Made by a program: the position numbers and the translations under genes. DNA of 64,000 bases from Anabaena sphaerica FACHB-251. Its GTDB lineage: Bacteria > Cyanobacteriota > Cyanobacteriia > Cyanobacteriales > Nostocaceae. Below, piece by piece: positions 23,549 to 36,869 of the stretch (the stretch's first letter is position 1; every line of letters begins with the position of its first letter). The stretch is taken from positions 58,688 to 122,687 of the forward strand of contig NZ_JACJQU010000018.1 of NCBI RefSeq assembly GCF_014696825.1, read 5' to 3'. The notes beneath the pieces were generated by a model, which saw nothing but the letters and a program-made list of their open reading frames with translations, searched no databases and was not told where the DNA came from.

Positions 23549-26500
23549 ATGTTGTTCTCTTCCCTGATTGAAGCAAATAATCTCGAACAGGCAGTTGCTG
23601 ATACTCCGTTAGTTGTGACTGCGGATACACTAGCATCTGAGGCGATCGCCCTCATGAGTAACGCCAGGGGAAGTTGTACTTTGCCGGAAGAGGCATCTGA
23701 TACTAGTTACCTGTTGACTGATTGCCGTGCTAGTTGTGTACTAGTGATGCAGGAAACTAAGCTACTAGGAATTTTCACAGAGCGCGATGTGGTGAGATTG
23801 AGTGCGGAGGGGCGACAAATTGCAGGAGTGGCGATCGCTGATGTCATGACTCACTCTGTAATCACTTTGAGGCAGTCGGAGTTTACTGATATTTTTGTGG
23901 CTCTCAATTTATTTCAACGCCACCGGATTCGTCATCTACCGATTTTAAATGATCATGGGCAAATAGCAGGACTGCTCACCCATGAAAGTTTGCGTCAACT
24001 GCTGCGTCCTGTAGATCTGTTGAGATTACGTCTGGTATCGGAAGTTATGAGCAGTCGCATTGTTAAAGCTACTCCAGAAACTTATGTGTTAGATATCACC
24101 AAGTTAATGGCGCGGGATAACGTCAGTTCGGTGATCATTGTCGAAGAGGAAAATTCTTTGCTGATGCCAGTAGGTATTATGACCGAACGTGATATTGTTC
24201 AGTTTCAGGCATTAGGGCTGGACCTACAGAGCATTCAGGCAGGGGCAGTCATGAGTAGCCCAGTTTTTTCTTTATCTCGCGACGACAATCTCTTAACAGT
24301 ATTAACGCTGATGCAGTCCAGGCGCATCAATCGGGTTGTGATTACTGGTGAACAGGGAGAACTACTAGGGATTGTCACCCAAACTACCTTACTACAAGCC
24401 TTGAATCCTCTGGATATTTATAGTTTAGTAGACAATCTCAAGCAGAAGGTATCACGGTTAGAGGTAGAAAAGCTGGAATTATTGCAGATTAGAAATGCAG
24501 AACTAGAGCAAGAAGTACAAAAACGCACAGCAGAGTTACAGTCACAAGCCGAACGGGAAAGGTTGTTAAGCGGGATTACTAGCCGAATTAGAAGATCATT
24601 GGACTTGCAAGAAACCCTGAATGCGATCGCTCTTGAAATACGACAATTTTTGAATTGCGATCGCGTACTTGTTTATCAATATCATGGCAATGGCACTGGC
24701 ATCATTATTGCTGAAGACGTGAAACCAGGATGGTTATCTTTACTGGGGCAATCAGTCAGTGATCCTTGTTTTACACCCGATTGGATTGAACAGTATATTA
24801 ATGGACGAATTCAAGTTGTTGAGGACATTGCCACAGATGATATGAGTCCCTGTCATCGGCAATTATTGGTAAGCCTGCAAATCAGAGCTAAGATATTGGT
24901 TCCGATTGTTGTTGGTAATCAACTCTGGGGATTAATGCTGGCTTGTCAAAATGATGCTGCACGAATTTGGCAACCAGAAGAAACAGAATTACTGGAACAA
25001 CTATCTATTCATCTTGCCATTGCCATCCAGCAAGCCGATCTCTATCATCGGCTTCAGCTAGAACTTCAAGAAAGACAACGTGCCGAAGCTGCTTTAGCCG
25101 AATCTGAAGAACTTTACCGCACCACCCTGAACAACATTTCTGATGCCTTATTTATTACGGATGACCAGGGTAAATTTACTTTTATCTGCCCTAACGTCGA
25201 TATTCTCTTTGGCTATTCAGTAGAGGATGTGGCTCAGATAGGCAACATTCAAGTTCTCATCAGTCAAAATTTATTTGATCCGCAGCAGTTAGCCTTCTCT
25301 GGTGAAATTACCAACATTGAGTGCGATATTTTCGATCAACAGGGTAAAAAACATACAGTTTTAGTGAATGTCAAGCAAGTAAAAATTGGTGCCGGGACGC
25401 TGCTTTATTCCTGTCGGAATATCACTGAACGCAAACAAGTAGAAAGAGCATTACAAGATAGTGAAGAACGCTTGCGAACCATCGTCGAAACCAGTGCCAG
25501 TGGTCTTGTCACCGTGGATCATCAAGGTAAGATAGTATTCGTCAACCCTGCGGCTGCGAGGATGTTTGGTAGAGATATTGAGATCCTTTGTGGCTGGCCC
25601 TTTGCGCTTCCTTATGATTATGATAGTCATCGAGTAGAAGAAATTGAAGTGCTGCAAGCATCTGGCCAGCGACGCACGGTGAATATGCAAGCTGCGGCCA
25701 TTGCTTGGGAAGGTCAAGATGCCTTTTTGATGTCACTGTCAGACATTACCGATTTAAAACAAACTGAAGAATTATTGCGTCAAAGTGAAGCCAAATACCG
25801 GCTGTTGGTGGAAAATCTGCCCTTGGGTTTGATAGTTCATGGAGTCGATACCAGTATTCTCACCTCTAATGCTAAAGCCTGCGAACTGTTAGAACTAACT
25901 ATCTCCCAAATGCAGGGGAAAACAGCCTTAGATCCGGCTTGGTATTTCTTTAGGGAAGATGAAACATTGATGCCACCTTCAGAATACCCAATCAATCAGG
26001 TGATTTCCACACTTCAACCCCTGACAAACTATGTGGCTGGGGTAAATCGACCCCAAAGCAAAACCCAAATTTGGTTATTGGTGAATGCTTTTCCCGAATT
26101 TAACAGTGATAAAACCCTCAAACAAGTAGTAGTCACATTTGTTGATATTAATGAAAGACAAGCTGCATTAAAAGAACGCAAGCTGGCAGAAATTGCCCTC
26201 AGAAACAGTGAAGAACGGTTTCGACAAATAGCAGAAAACTTGCCAGAAGTAATTTGGATGACCAATATAGAAAAGTCGGAAATCATTTTTGTCAGTCGCC
26301 AATACGAAAAAATTTGGGGTCGGAGTCTTGAAAACCTTTACCAGCAACCTAAAACTTGGATCGCTGCTATTCACGAAGATGATCGAAAACGGGTAATAAA
26401 AGCAATACCAAATCAAACTACACTAGGTGAATATGATGAAGAGTACCGGATTATTAAACCTGATGGCATAGTGCGTTGGATACGCGATCGCGCCTTTCCT

Positions 26501-29467
26501 ATCGAAAATGAAGATGGGAAAGTCTACCGTATTGCTGGTTTTGCCGAGGATATTACCCAGCGCAAGGAGGCAGAGGAACAGCTTCGACAACTCAATGAAG
26601 AACTAGAAGCTAGAGTAGAACAACGGACTACTGCTTTACGAGAATCACAGGCTATGCTGCAATTGGTCTTAGATACTATCCCGCAGCGTGTATTCTGGAA
26701 AGATCATCAATCAGTGATTAGAGGTTGTAATCGCATCCTTGCTGAAGATATTGGTCTAACCCCAGAAGAAATTATCGGACGAGATCCTTATGATATATCT
26801 GCAACTCGTGAAGAGGTGGATTTTTACCTAGAATGCGATCGCCTGGTACTCACAACCGGTAAACCACAACTGCACATCCAAGAAACTCTGCATAAACCGG
26901 ATGGTTCTTTAATGTGGATAGAAACTAATAAAGTACCATTGCGGGACGCTGACGGTAATATTATTGGCATTCTAGTAACTTATGAAGATATTACCAGCCG
27001 ACGCACGGCGGAAGAAGCCTTACGCTACAGTGAAGAACGCTTCCGCATTGCTTTAAACAATTCCCCAATTGTTGTATTTAATCAAGACCTTGATCTGCGA
27101 TATACCTGGATCTATAACCCCGCTTTGGGCTATAAACCTGAAGAAGTGGTTGCTAGGTTTGATACTGATCTGTTTCTACCCAAAGATGCCGAAAAATTAC
27201 AAACTTGGAAACGTCAGGTGTTAGAAACAGGTCAAGGCATGAGAGAAGAAATTGTCATCGGTACAGAAGATAATTTTATTTGCTATGTCTTGACAATTGA
27301 TCCACTGCGCGATCGCCATGGCGAGATAGAAGGTGTAACCTGTGCAGCCCTTGATATCACGGACAGGAAAAAAGCGGAAATGGCTTTGAAAGAAAGTCAG
27401 TATTTAATTCAATGTATCACCGAAGCCAGCCCAGATATTCTTTACATCTACGACTTGCAGGAAAAACGCAACATTTACATTAACCGAGAAATTGCGCGAT
27501 TGCTCGGCTATTCTCCCGCAGAAATACAAAGCATGGGGACAGAATTGTTTTTACAACTCGCCCATCCCGATGATATCCCCAAAATGGCTATCCACCATGC
27601 TCGTTTTGCCACAGCTAACGATCAGGATATCTGGGAAATTGAGTATCGGATGCGCGATCGCCAAGGCCACTGGCACTGGTTTCTCAGCCATGATACCCTA
27701 TTTAGCCGGGATGCTGAAAATCAACCTAAACAAATTATCGGTGCGGCCTTAGAAATGACAGAACGCAAGCAAATGGAAGCCGAATTACGCCAAACTAACG
27801 CCGAACTTGCTCGTGCTACTCGCCTCAAAGATGAATTTTTAGCTAATATGAGTCACGAACTGCGTACCCCTCTCAATGCGATTTTGGGGATGTCAGAAGG
27901 GTTATTAGAGGGGGTGTTTGATGAAATTAGCGATCACCAAACACGAGCAATCAAAACGATTGAACGCAGCGGTAAACACTTACTAGAATTGATTAATGAT
28001 ATTCTTGATCTCTCAAAAGTTGAAGCAGGCAAACTAGAACTGCAACTCGCTCCCGTTGCTTGTACCTATCTTTGTGATTCTAGTTTGACATTTGTTAAAC
28101 AACAGGCATTGAAAAAAAATATTCATATAGCTGTAGATATCCCCCCGAATATACCAGATTTAGTTGTAGATGAACGTCGTATTCGTCAAATGCTCATTAA
28201 CTTGCTCAACAACGCCGTTAAATTCACTCCTAACGGCGGCAGCGTCAAGTTACTGGTACAGCAGGAAATGGGGAGCAGAGGAGCAGAGGAGAATAACTTT
28301 ATATCTAGTTCCCAGTCCCCAGTCCCCAGTCCCCAGTCCCCAAGTCAATGGATTTGCTTTTCAGTAATTGACACCGGAATTGGAATTGCTAAAGAAGAGT
28401 TAGATAAACTGTTCCAACCTTTTGTGCAGATCGATAGCAGTCTGAACCGTCAGCACAATGGTACAGGATTGGGTTTAGCTTTGGTACAGCGACTGGTAGA
28501 ATTGCATGGGGGTCAAATCACAGTAACTAGTGAGGTAGGTAAGGGTAGCTGTTTTACAGTTCGTATACCCTGTATGGCAGTGGGGAATAGGGACAAAGAA
28601 TTGGGAACAGGGAAAAAAACTTTTACGAAATACCCAATGCGTAATCCTAACACCGAAAATTCTCACGTGCTGATTATCGAAGATTCAATAGTTGCAGCAG
28701 AACAGGTAGCCAGATATTTGAATGAACTGAATCTGCAAACCACCATATATACTAAGGGTGAGGGGGCAGTTGATGAAGCCATACGTCTTTGTCCAGTGCT
28801 GATACTTTTGGATATCCAGTTACCCAACTTATCTGGATGGGAAGTTCTAGGGCAGCTAAAAGCACATCCAGAGACTCAAAATATTCCTGTAATTGTCATT
28901 TCGGTAGTTGATGAGCGATCGCAAGCATTATCTTTAGGCGCAAGTGATTACTTCGTTAAACCTATTAGCCGCGACCAAATCCGCCAAACATTAAATAAAC
29001 TTCAACACCCAGATCATTCCTCAACAAATGCACTGATTATTGCTCCCACAACTACCCCAATAGCCTCACCAATTGAACCGAACGCCCCACATCTCATCTT
29101 GCTGGCAGAAGATAACGAAGCCAATACTGCAACCATCTCCAACTATCTAGGTGCTAGGGGATATAACATAATTATGGCAAAAAATGGTCAAGCAGCTGTG
29201 ACTCTCACTAAAGAACAACATCCCAAGTTGATTCTTATGGATATCCAAATGCCTGGGATGGATGGATTACAAGCCATACGTCTCATTCGTGCTGATCACC
29301 AGTTTATAGATACGCCAATTATTGCCTTGACAGCCTTAGCCATGCCGGGTGATAAAGAAAAATGTATTGCAGCTGGAGCCAATGACTATTTAACTAAACC
29401 AATAAAGTTGAAATTTCTAGTAGAGAAGATTCAACAACTATTAAATCAGGGAATAGGGAACTCTTAA
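23549..29467 (+). CDS. Giant hybrid histidine kinase with CBS domains and a DXCF-type cyanobacteriochrome GAF
   Basis: A 1972-residue cytoplasmic sensor kinase. Domains in order: four CBS motifs (about 15-290; GIFTERDVVRL, GIMTERDIVQF), a coiled coil, a GAF domain (about 345-500), at least six PAS/PAC units (about 520-1410), HisKA with NMSHELRTPLNAILG, HATPase (about 1505-1680), and two receiver domains (LILLDIQLPNLSGW; LILMDIQMPGMDGL). The GAF has the cyanobacteriochrome signature: DPCF at 405-408 and the chromophore Cys-His pair at 435-436 followed by RAKILVPIVV, so it probably binds a bilin and senses light. CBS domains may add adenine-nucleotide sensing. A string of about 25 residues read from intergenic-type repeat DNA lies inside the ATPase domain (about residues 1574-1600). 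A REC-kinase gene follows. Confidence 0.93.
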   Translation: MLFSSLIEANNLEQAVADTPLVVTADTLASEAIALMSNARGSCTLPEEASDTSYLLTDCRASCVLVMQETKLLGIFTERDVVRLSAEGRQIAGVAIADVMTHSVITLRQSEFTDIFVALNLFQRHRIRHLPILNDHGQIAGLLTHESLRQLLRPVDLLRLRLVSEVMSSRIVKATPETYVLDITKLMARDNVSSVIIVEEENSLLMPVGIMTERDIVQFQALGLDLQSIQAGAVMSSPVFSLSRDDNLLTVLTLMQSRRINRVVITGEQGELLGIVTQTTLLQALNPLDIYSLVDNLKQKVSRLEVEKLELLQIRNAELEQEVQKRTAELQSQAERERLLSGITSRIRRSLDLQETLNAIALEIRQFLNCDRVLVYQYHGNGTGIIIAEDVKPGWLSLLGQSVSDPCFTPDWIEQYINGRIQVVEDIATDDMSPCHRQLLVSLQIRAKILVPIVVGNQLWGLMLACQNDAARIWQPEETELLEQLSIHLAIAIQQADLYHRLQLELQERQRAEAALAESEELYRTTLNNISDALFITDDQGKFTFICPNVDILFGYSVEDVAQIGNIQVLISQNLFDPQQLAFSGEITNIECDIFDQQGKKHTVLVNVKQVKIGAGTLLYSCRNITERKQVERALQDSEERLRTIVETSASGLVTVDHQGKIVFVNPAAARMFGRDIEILCGWPFALPYDYDSHRVEEIEVLQASGQRRTVNMQAAAIAWEGQDAFLMSLSDITDLKQTEELLRQSEAKYRLLVENLPLGLIVHGVDTSILTSNAKACELLELTISQMQGKTALDPAWYFFREDETLMPPSEYPINQVISTLQPLTNYVAGVNRPQSKTQIWLLVNAFPEFNSDKTLKQVVVTFVDINERQAALKERKLAEIALRNSEERFRQIAENLPEVIWMTNIEKSEIIFVSRQYEKIWGRSLENLYQQPKTWIAAIHEDDRKRVIKAIPNQTTLGEYDEEYRIIKPDGIVRWIRDRAFPIENEDGKVYRIAGFAEDITQRKEAEEQLRQLNEELEARVEQRTTALRESQAMLQLVLDTIPQRVFWKDHQSVIRGCNRILAEDIGLTPEEIIGRDPYDISATREEVDFYLECDRLVLTTGKPQLHIQETLHKPDGSLMWIETNKVPLRDADGNIIGILVTYEDITSRRTAEEALRYSEERFRIALNNSPIVVFNQDLDLRYTWIYNPALGYKPEEVVARFDTDLFLPKDAEKLQTWKRQVLETGQGMREEIVIGTEDNFICYVLTIDPLRDRHGEIEGVTCAALDITDRKKAEMALKESQYLIQCITEASPDILYIYDLQEKRNIYINREIARLLGYSPAEIQSMGTELFLQLAHPDDIPKMAIHHARFATANDQDIWEIEYRMRDRQGHWHWFLSHDTLFSRDAENQPKQIIGAALEMTERKQMEAELRQTNAELARATRLKDEFLANMSHELRTPLNAILGMSEGLLEGVFDEISDHQTRAIKTIERSGKHLLELINDILDLSKVEAGKLELQLAPVACTYLCDSSLTFVKQQALKKNIHIAVDIPPNIPDLVVDERRIRQMLINLLNNAVKFTPNGGSVKLLVQQEMGSRGAEENNFISSSQSPVPSPQSPSQWICFSVIDTGIGIAKEELDKLFQPFVQIDSSLNRQHNGTGLGLALVQRLVELHGGQITVTSEVGKGSCFTVRIPCMAVGNRDKELGTGKKTFTKYPMRNPNTENSHVLIIEDSIVAAEQVARYLNELNLQTTIYTKGEGAVDEAIRLCPVLILLDIQLPNLSGWEVLGQLKAHPETQNIPVIVISVVDERSQALSLGASDYFVKPISRDQIRQTLNKLQHPDHSSTNALIIAPTTTPIASPIEPNAPHLILLAEDNEANTATISNYLGARGYNIIMAKNGQAAVTLTKEQHPKLILMDIQMPGMDGLQAIRLIRADHQFIDTPIIALTALAMPGDKEKCIAAGANDYLTKPIKLKFLVEKIQQLLNQGIGNS

Positions 29468-29486
29468 CAGGGAACAGGTGAGAGTG

Positions 29487-29657
29487 TAAGAGGTTGTTTG
29501 AAAAGTATTAGATGAAACCAATAATCTTCAGCAACCTAACCCCCCTTCCCCCCTTCCCTACGAGGGAATTGGGGTTTCAAAGCCTCTCCCCGCGTCGGGG
29601 AGAGGTTTGGAGAGGGGTTTATTTATACATTCAAAACTTTTAAAACATCCTCTAAGA
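29487..29657. repeat. AGAGG-family MITE (copy C)
   Basis: Same ends and C/G-rich interior as the copies at 6116 and 23331, lying between the two kinase genes. Copies B and C bracket the giant kinase gene in the same orientation, so recombination between them could delete it. Confidence 0.75.
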
Positions 29658-29670
29658 GGGAATAGGGAAA

Positions 29671-29698
29671 ACTGATAACTGATAACTGATAACTGATA
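29671..29698 (+). repeat. Heptamer STRR (ACTGATA) directly before a start codon
   Basis: Four tandem copies of ACTGATA run up to the ATG at 29699, so the usual Shine-Dalgarno position is filled by repeat sequence. Confidence 0.8.
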
Positions 29699-30769
29699 AT
29701 GGAAACGCCAGCAAAAATTTTAATTATTGATGACGAACCTGATAACTTTGATGTTATTGATGCACTATTAGATAGTGAAGGTTATGAATTAAGTTATGTT
29801 GCTAATGGACTGCAAGCCCTTAATCTCCTAGATTCTTTTCAGCCCGACGTGATTTTGTTAGATGTGATGATGCCGCAAATGAATGGCATTCAATTCTGTG
29901 AGAAATTCAAGTCAAATCCTCAATGGAAACATATTCCAGTGATTATGGTTACGGCTTTGAATTCCAAAGAAGATTTATCTGAATGTATAGCTGTAGGTGC
30001 TGACGATTTCATCAGTAAACCTGTGAATAGCATGGAACTGCGAGCGCGGGTGAGATCTATGCTACGCATCAAGCAACAATATGATGCTCTCCAAGAAACT
30101 ATGCACTTTCGGGAAGACCTCTCTAATATGATTGTTCATGATTTGCGGAATCCCTTAACCTCAATTATTCTCTCTGCAGAAATGTTGCGCCTTGGCAATT
30201 TATCACCTGAACGTCAGTTTCAAAAAAGCAGTCAGATTATAGCATCTGGACAACAATTGCAATCGATGATTGATAGTTTGCTACTGATGGCGAAATTAGA
30301 TTCGGGAAAGTTGATTCTTCAACGCACAGATATTGATATCTGTGAACTCTGTTCCTTAGCAATATCTGATATTCAAGCCGCTGTAATTCAGAAAAATATA
30401 GAACTAATAACTGATTTGCCTAAATTTGGTGGCAGTATTAGTTTGGATGTTGATTTGTTCCGTCGAGTAATTGATAATCTGCTCTCTAATGCGATTAAAT
30501 TTACCAAACCAAATACTCAAATTGTTTTACACGCTGATTATCCAGCACCAGGACGAGCTAAAATTCAAGTAGCTGATTCAGGCTCAGGAGTGCAGGAAGA
30601 ATTACGTCAAGTTATTTTTGAGAAATACGAAATCGGCAGTTTCAAACAAGCAGCATCTCAGATTGGCTTAGGTCTTGCTTTCTGTAAAATGACGGTAGAA
30701 GCACATGGCGGAAAAATCAAGGTAGAAAGTAATCAACCACAAGGAGCAATTTTTACAATTGAGATTTGA
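29699..30769 (+). CDS. Receiver-histidine kinase (REC-HisKA-HATPase)
   Basis: A 356-residue soluble protein. An N-terminal receiver (acidic pair DDE, phosphoacceptor in [13 protein letters not shown], Lys in FISKPVNS) is followed by HisKA with [16 protein letters not shown] and a HATPase with N box [10 protein letters not shown] and G box [10 protein letters not shown]. Such REC-kinases often receive phosphate from an upstream hybrid kinase. The preceding giant kinase, 231 bases away on the same strand, is the natural partner. Its C-terminus is followed at once by a GGCAGAA tandem repeat, and the next gene is convergent. Confidence 0.92.
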   Translation: METPAKILIIDDEPDNFDVIDALLDSEGYELSYVANGLQALNLLDSFQPDVILLDVMMPQMNGIQFCEKFKSNPQWKHIPVIMVTALNSKEDLSECIAVGADDFISKPVNSMELRARVRSMLRIKQQYDALQETMHFREDLSNMIVHDLRNPLTSIILSAEMLRLGNLSPERQFQKSSQIIASGQQLQSMIDSLLLMAKLDSGKLILQRTDIDICELCSLAISDIQAAVIQKNIELITDLPKFGGSISLDVDLFRRVIDNLLSNAIKFTKPNTQIVLHADYPAPGRAKIQVADSGSGVQEELRQVIFEKYEIGSFKQAASQIGLGLAFCKMTVEAHGGKIKVESNQPQGAIFTIEI

Positions 30770-30770
30770 T

Positions 30771-30843
30771 AGGAGGCAGGAGGCAGAAGGCAGAAGGCAG
30801 AAGGCAGAAGGCAGAAGGCAGAAGGCAGAAGGCAGGAGGCAGA
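30771..30843. repeat. GGCAGAA heptamer minisatellite
   Basis: About nine tandem copies of AGGCAGA/AGGCAGG begin two bases after the REC-kinase stop, followed by C-rich CCCCATCTCCCC and CCCAGTCCC strings up to the end of the convergent kinase gene. The heptamer period is typical of cyanobacterial STRRs. It may serve as a spacer between convergent genes; there is no terminator-like hairpin. Confidence 0.85.
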
Positions 30844-30888
30844 ATAAGAAATTTCTCCCCATCTCCCCATCTCCCCAGTCCCCAGTCC

Positions 30889-35250
<4,362 letters not shown>

Positions 35251-35319
35251 TAGTCATTAGTCAGGGAATAAGGAATAGGTAACAGCAATAACAGAGAATT
35301 GACCCATTTCTTATTCGTT

Positions 35320-36801
35320 TTAAGAAGTGGCAATAACAAAACAATTACGACCTGATTGTTTGGCCTGATAAAGAGCTTGATCAGCCTTGGAAATTAAAGA
35401 TTCAGGATAAAGTTGGTCATTAGGAATCAAGGTAGCAATTCCTAAGCTGATGGTAACATATTGGCTAACTTGAGAACTAATGTGAGCAATAGCAGCACTT
35501 GTGATTTGGGATCTAATTTCTTCAGCTATGTGAACTGCTCCTTCAGTATCTGTATGGGGAAGAATTAATACAAATTCTTCTCCTCCATAACGTGCTACTA
35601 AATCAGCAGGACGATTTATGGATTGATTAATAATATAGGCTACTTGTTTCAAGCACTCATCACCAGCAGGATGTCCATAAGTATCGTTATAATTTTTGAA
35701 AAAATCGATATCGCACAAAATTAAAGATAATGGTAATTTTTCCCTTTTCAGTCGTTTCCATTCCTGAAATAATACTTCATCAAAACAACGACGATTGGCA
35801 ATTTGAGTTAAACCATCTATATTTGCTAGTCGTTTCAATTCTTGGTTAGCCGCTTCTAATTGTTGATAAATATGTGCTTGTCGAATACCTATGACTAGCT
35901 GATCTGCTAGTTGTTTAAGCAAATCTATCTCTAACTGCTGCCATTGACGGGGTTCAGAACATTGATAAGCAACTAATAATCCCCACATATTTTTACCTTG
36001 GACAATGGGAACAACTAAATTAGCTTTGGCTTGCAACTCACCAAGTAAATCAAGTTGACATTGGGGAAAACCTGCCGCATAAATGTCGTTAACAACATAA
36101 ACAGTACCTTTTCTATAGTCTTGTCGACATTTTTCCACGAAATAGCAATCTTTGATTTCTTTTCCTAATGTAGGTTGCCATTCAGAACCTACTGATTCTA
36201 CCAACACAATTCCGCTACCATCTGGCTGCAAACGATAGACAATTACCCGGTCAGTTTGCAGCAATTTGCGGACTTCAGTGACGGTGGTGTTGAGAATTAT
36301 CTCTAAGTTTAAAGATTGACGAATTTTATGAGTAATTTTAGCAATTAGTTGTTCTTGTTCTATCTTGTGCTTTAATTCTTTCATAGCCCAACTCATCTGC
36401 AACAGACGACGAACTCTCTGACGCAATACTGCCCAATGAATTGGTTTAGTAATATAATCACTCGCACCAACAGCAAAGGCTTTGTCCACAGAATCTGGGT
36501 CATCCAGTCCTGTAATCATCAATATCGGAGTTGTTTGGCCAAAGTCATCTGTAAAGTTGTCCGTAGCCAGGGCTTGCAATTGAGCGCAGCAAGTAAAACC
36601 ATCCATAACAGGCATCATGGCATCTAAAAGCACAATATCTGGATGTAATCGAATATAAATATCTATGGCTTCCTTGCCATCACTAGCTTCTATGACCTTG
36701 TAGCCTTCTTTTTGCATAGCTTGGCGTAGCTGCATCTGTATAACTAGGTCATCGTCTACGACCAAAACCAAGGGTTTATTTGTGTGTAAGGAAATAGTCA
36801 T
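35320..36801 (-). CDS. REC-GAF-GGDEF diguanylate cyclase
   Basis: A 493-residue soluble protein. The receiver is at 1-135 (VVDDD; phosphoacceptor VLLDAMMPVMDG; Lys in DYITKPIHW). The GAF domain at about 155-310 is similar to cyanobacteriochromes (IYAAGFPQCQLDLLGELQAK, ANLVVPIVQGKNMWGLLVAY), but the Cys-His pair reads Cys-Gln, so bilin binding is doubtful. The GGDEF domain at about 325-490 has an active-site GGEEF and should make cyclic di-GMP. There is no obvious RxxD inhibitory site directly before GGEEF (PADLVARYGGEEF; RPAD lies a little upstream). It lies between two hybrid kinases on the same strand, 68 bases after the ethylene-receptor-like gene, so it is a likely output of that kinase. 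Confidence 0.92.
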   Translation of the reverse strand: MTISLHTNKPLVLVVDDDLVIQMQLRQAMQKEGYKVIEASDGKEAIDIYIRLHPDIVLLDAMMPVMDGFTCCAQLQALATDNFTDDFGQTTPILMITGLDDPDSVDKAFAVGASDYITKPIHWAVLRQRVRRLLQMSWAMKELKHKIEQEQLIAKITHKIRQSLNLEIILNTTVTEVRKLLQTDRVIVYRLQPDGSGIVLVESVGSEWQPTLGKEIKDCYFVEKCRQDYRKGTVYVVNDIYAAGFPQCQLDLLGELQAKANLVVPIVQGKNMWGLLVAYQCSEPRQWQQLEIDLLKQLADQLVIGIRQAHIYQQLEAANQELKRLANIDGLTQIANRRCFDEVLFQEWKRLKREKLPLSLILCDIDFFKNYNDTYGHPAGDECLKQVAYIINQSINRPADLVARYGGEEFVLILPHTDTEGAVHIAEEIRSQITSAAIAHISSQVSQYVTISLGIATLIPNDQLYPESLISKADQALYQAKQSGRNCFVIATS

Positions 36802-36869
36802 ACAAATTCAGTAGAGCGAAAAGTTTTCAGTGAAGACAGGGTTCGGGGTGAACAACTATGACTGTATTT

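Noticed and set aside
23356..23571. Open frame across the AGAGG-family MITE at 23331-23493
   Set aside because: Its codons are the C/G-rich interior of the MITE, and the same frame appears in other copies; repeat artefact.
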